Source: Spirosoma linguale DSM 74 (GTDB lineage Bacteria; Bacteroidota; Bacteroidia; Cytophagales; Spirosomataceae). From it: DNA of 64,000 nucleotides. Positions 63,563-64,000 of the stretch are shown here, piece after piece. Under the pieces are notes generated by a model. It saw only the letters and a list, made by a program, of their open reading frames with translations, was not told where the DNA came from and made no database searches. Location: assembly GCA_000024525.1 (NCBI GenBank), contig CP001769.1:4497001-4561000 (forward strand), in the 5' to 3' direction. The position numbers and the translations under genes are program-made. Numbering within the stretch: the first letter of the stretch is position 1; each line of letters begins with the position of its first letter.

Positions 63563-64000
63563 TTAATTGAAGTTACCCCTAAGTAACCACCGTCCATCAA
63601 GCATTCCATGTTCACCCAGGAAGTTCATCAGAAGAAAAGGATACCTGAAGAGGGCAATGACGACTAGTACCTCCCCCATGTAAGGCTGGCCCGTTTCGCA
63701 AACGGCCACGTACCGGCTAAAAGGGCCGTTGATACCCGTAGCAGGATAGATTTCCCAGAGGGTGCGGCCCAACAGCTCCTGGCGGGTATACCCGCTCATG
63801 CGCAGGCCCGCTTCATTGATCATGACAAGCCGAAAGTCGGAAATAACCGCTGACATCTTCTCTCGAATGGCCTCGAAGAAGGTAATCCCGTTGATGGATA
63901 CCTCAAAGGCCTGTTGCAGGACTAGTTCCCGGCGAGCGGCCTGGGCATCGGCTTTCAGTTGGGTGATGTTATCGTAGGAAACGACTATGCTGTCTTCCAT
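63563..64000 (-). pseudogene. PAS-domain protein, truncated, reaching the window edge
   Basis: An open frame of 145 residues begins at the right edge (ATG at 64000, possibly internal). It reads YDNITQLKADAQAARRELVL, FRLVMINEAGLRMSGYTRQE, LLGRTLWEIYPATGINGPFS, RYVAVCETGQPYMGE, which is a PAS domain of the kinase class seen at the window start. After PYMGE the sequence turns to VLVVIALFRYPFLLMNFLGE and ends with no kinase part, so the gene appears broken there by a rearrangement. Confidence 0.65.

Overview
The window looks like chromosomal (or large-replicon) DNA of a Bacteroidota of the Cytophagales type, most like Spirosoma or a close relative. Pointers are a type IX secretion (T9SS type B) C-terminal domain protein, PAS/HisKA kinases of the Spirosoma style, PadR-linked FtsX/MacB permeases without an ATPase, several AraC regulators with small oxidoreductases, promoters of the TTTG-N19-TAnnTTTG type, and almost no Shine-Dalgarno sequences. 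The genus is inference; no rRNA or tRNA gene was recognised.

Layout. 0-2.5 kb: end of a sensor kinase, a small helical protein, kinase debris and a decayed cyanophycinase. 2.5-11.8 kb: heme-copper oxidase subunit I, a PIN-type toxin-antitoxin pair, two look-alike reductase/HxlR modules, a frameshifted membrane esterase and an outer-membrane barrel. 12-21.7 kb: a mobile-element zone with an IS3 relic, two IS110 elements (one broken) with structured leaders that could be bridge RNAs, one IS5 element, a broken RHH-like gene, a DMP19 gene between two copies of a small repeat, a TlpA-like lipoprotein, a perfect 56-bp palindrome and a T9SS cargo protein. 21.8-27.5 kb: redox genes with two AraC regulators and a catalase-like protein. 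27.7-43.2 kb: secreted proteins, three FtsX/MacB permeases (one cut short), a siderophore-interacting protein with an AraC regulator, a RES/Xre toxin-antitoxin pair and two PadR regulators. 43.4-54 kb: frameshifted ChrA, amine oxidase, AraC, alcohol dehydrogenase cluster, MFS exporter operon with AraC. 54.2-56.75 kb: a complete IS21 element with 7-bp target duplication. 57-60.6 kb: a two-gene operon of a uroporphyrinogen-decarboxylase-like protein and a one-module A-PCP-TE synthetase. 61-64 kb: a TPR protein, an empty stretch, and a truncated PAS protein at the edge.

Two things stand out. The first is the 57-60.6 kb operon: the adenylation domain has Asn where amino-acid-activating domains have the Asp that holds the amino group, and the thioesterase has Cys at the nucleophile position. 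The second is a family of at least fifteen intergenic repeats. Its core has two interleaved inverted repeats (GTCTCA..CGCTCCT..TGAGAC..AGGAGCG), a pseudoknot-like order kept by compensating changes. The fullest copy is 157 bp with 26-bp terminal inverted repeats, so it looks like a miniature transposable element. One copy supplies the stop codon of a truncated permease and another is the target of the IS21 insertion.
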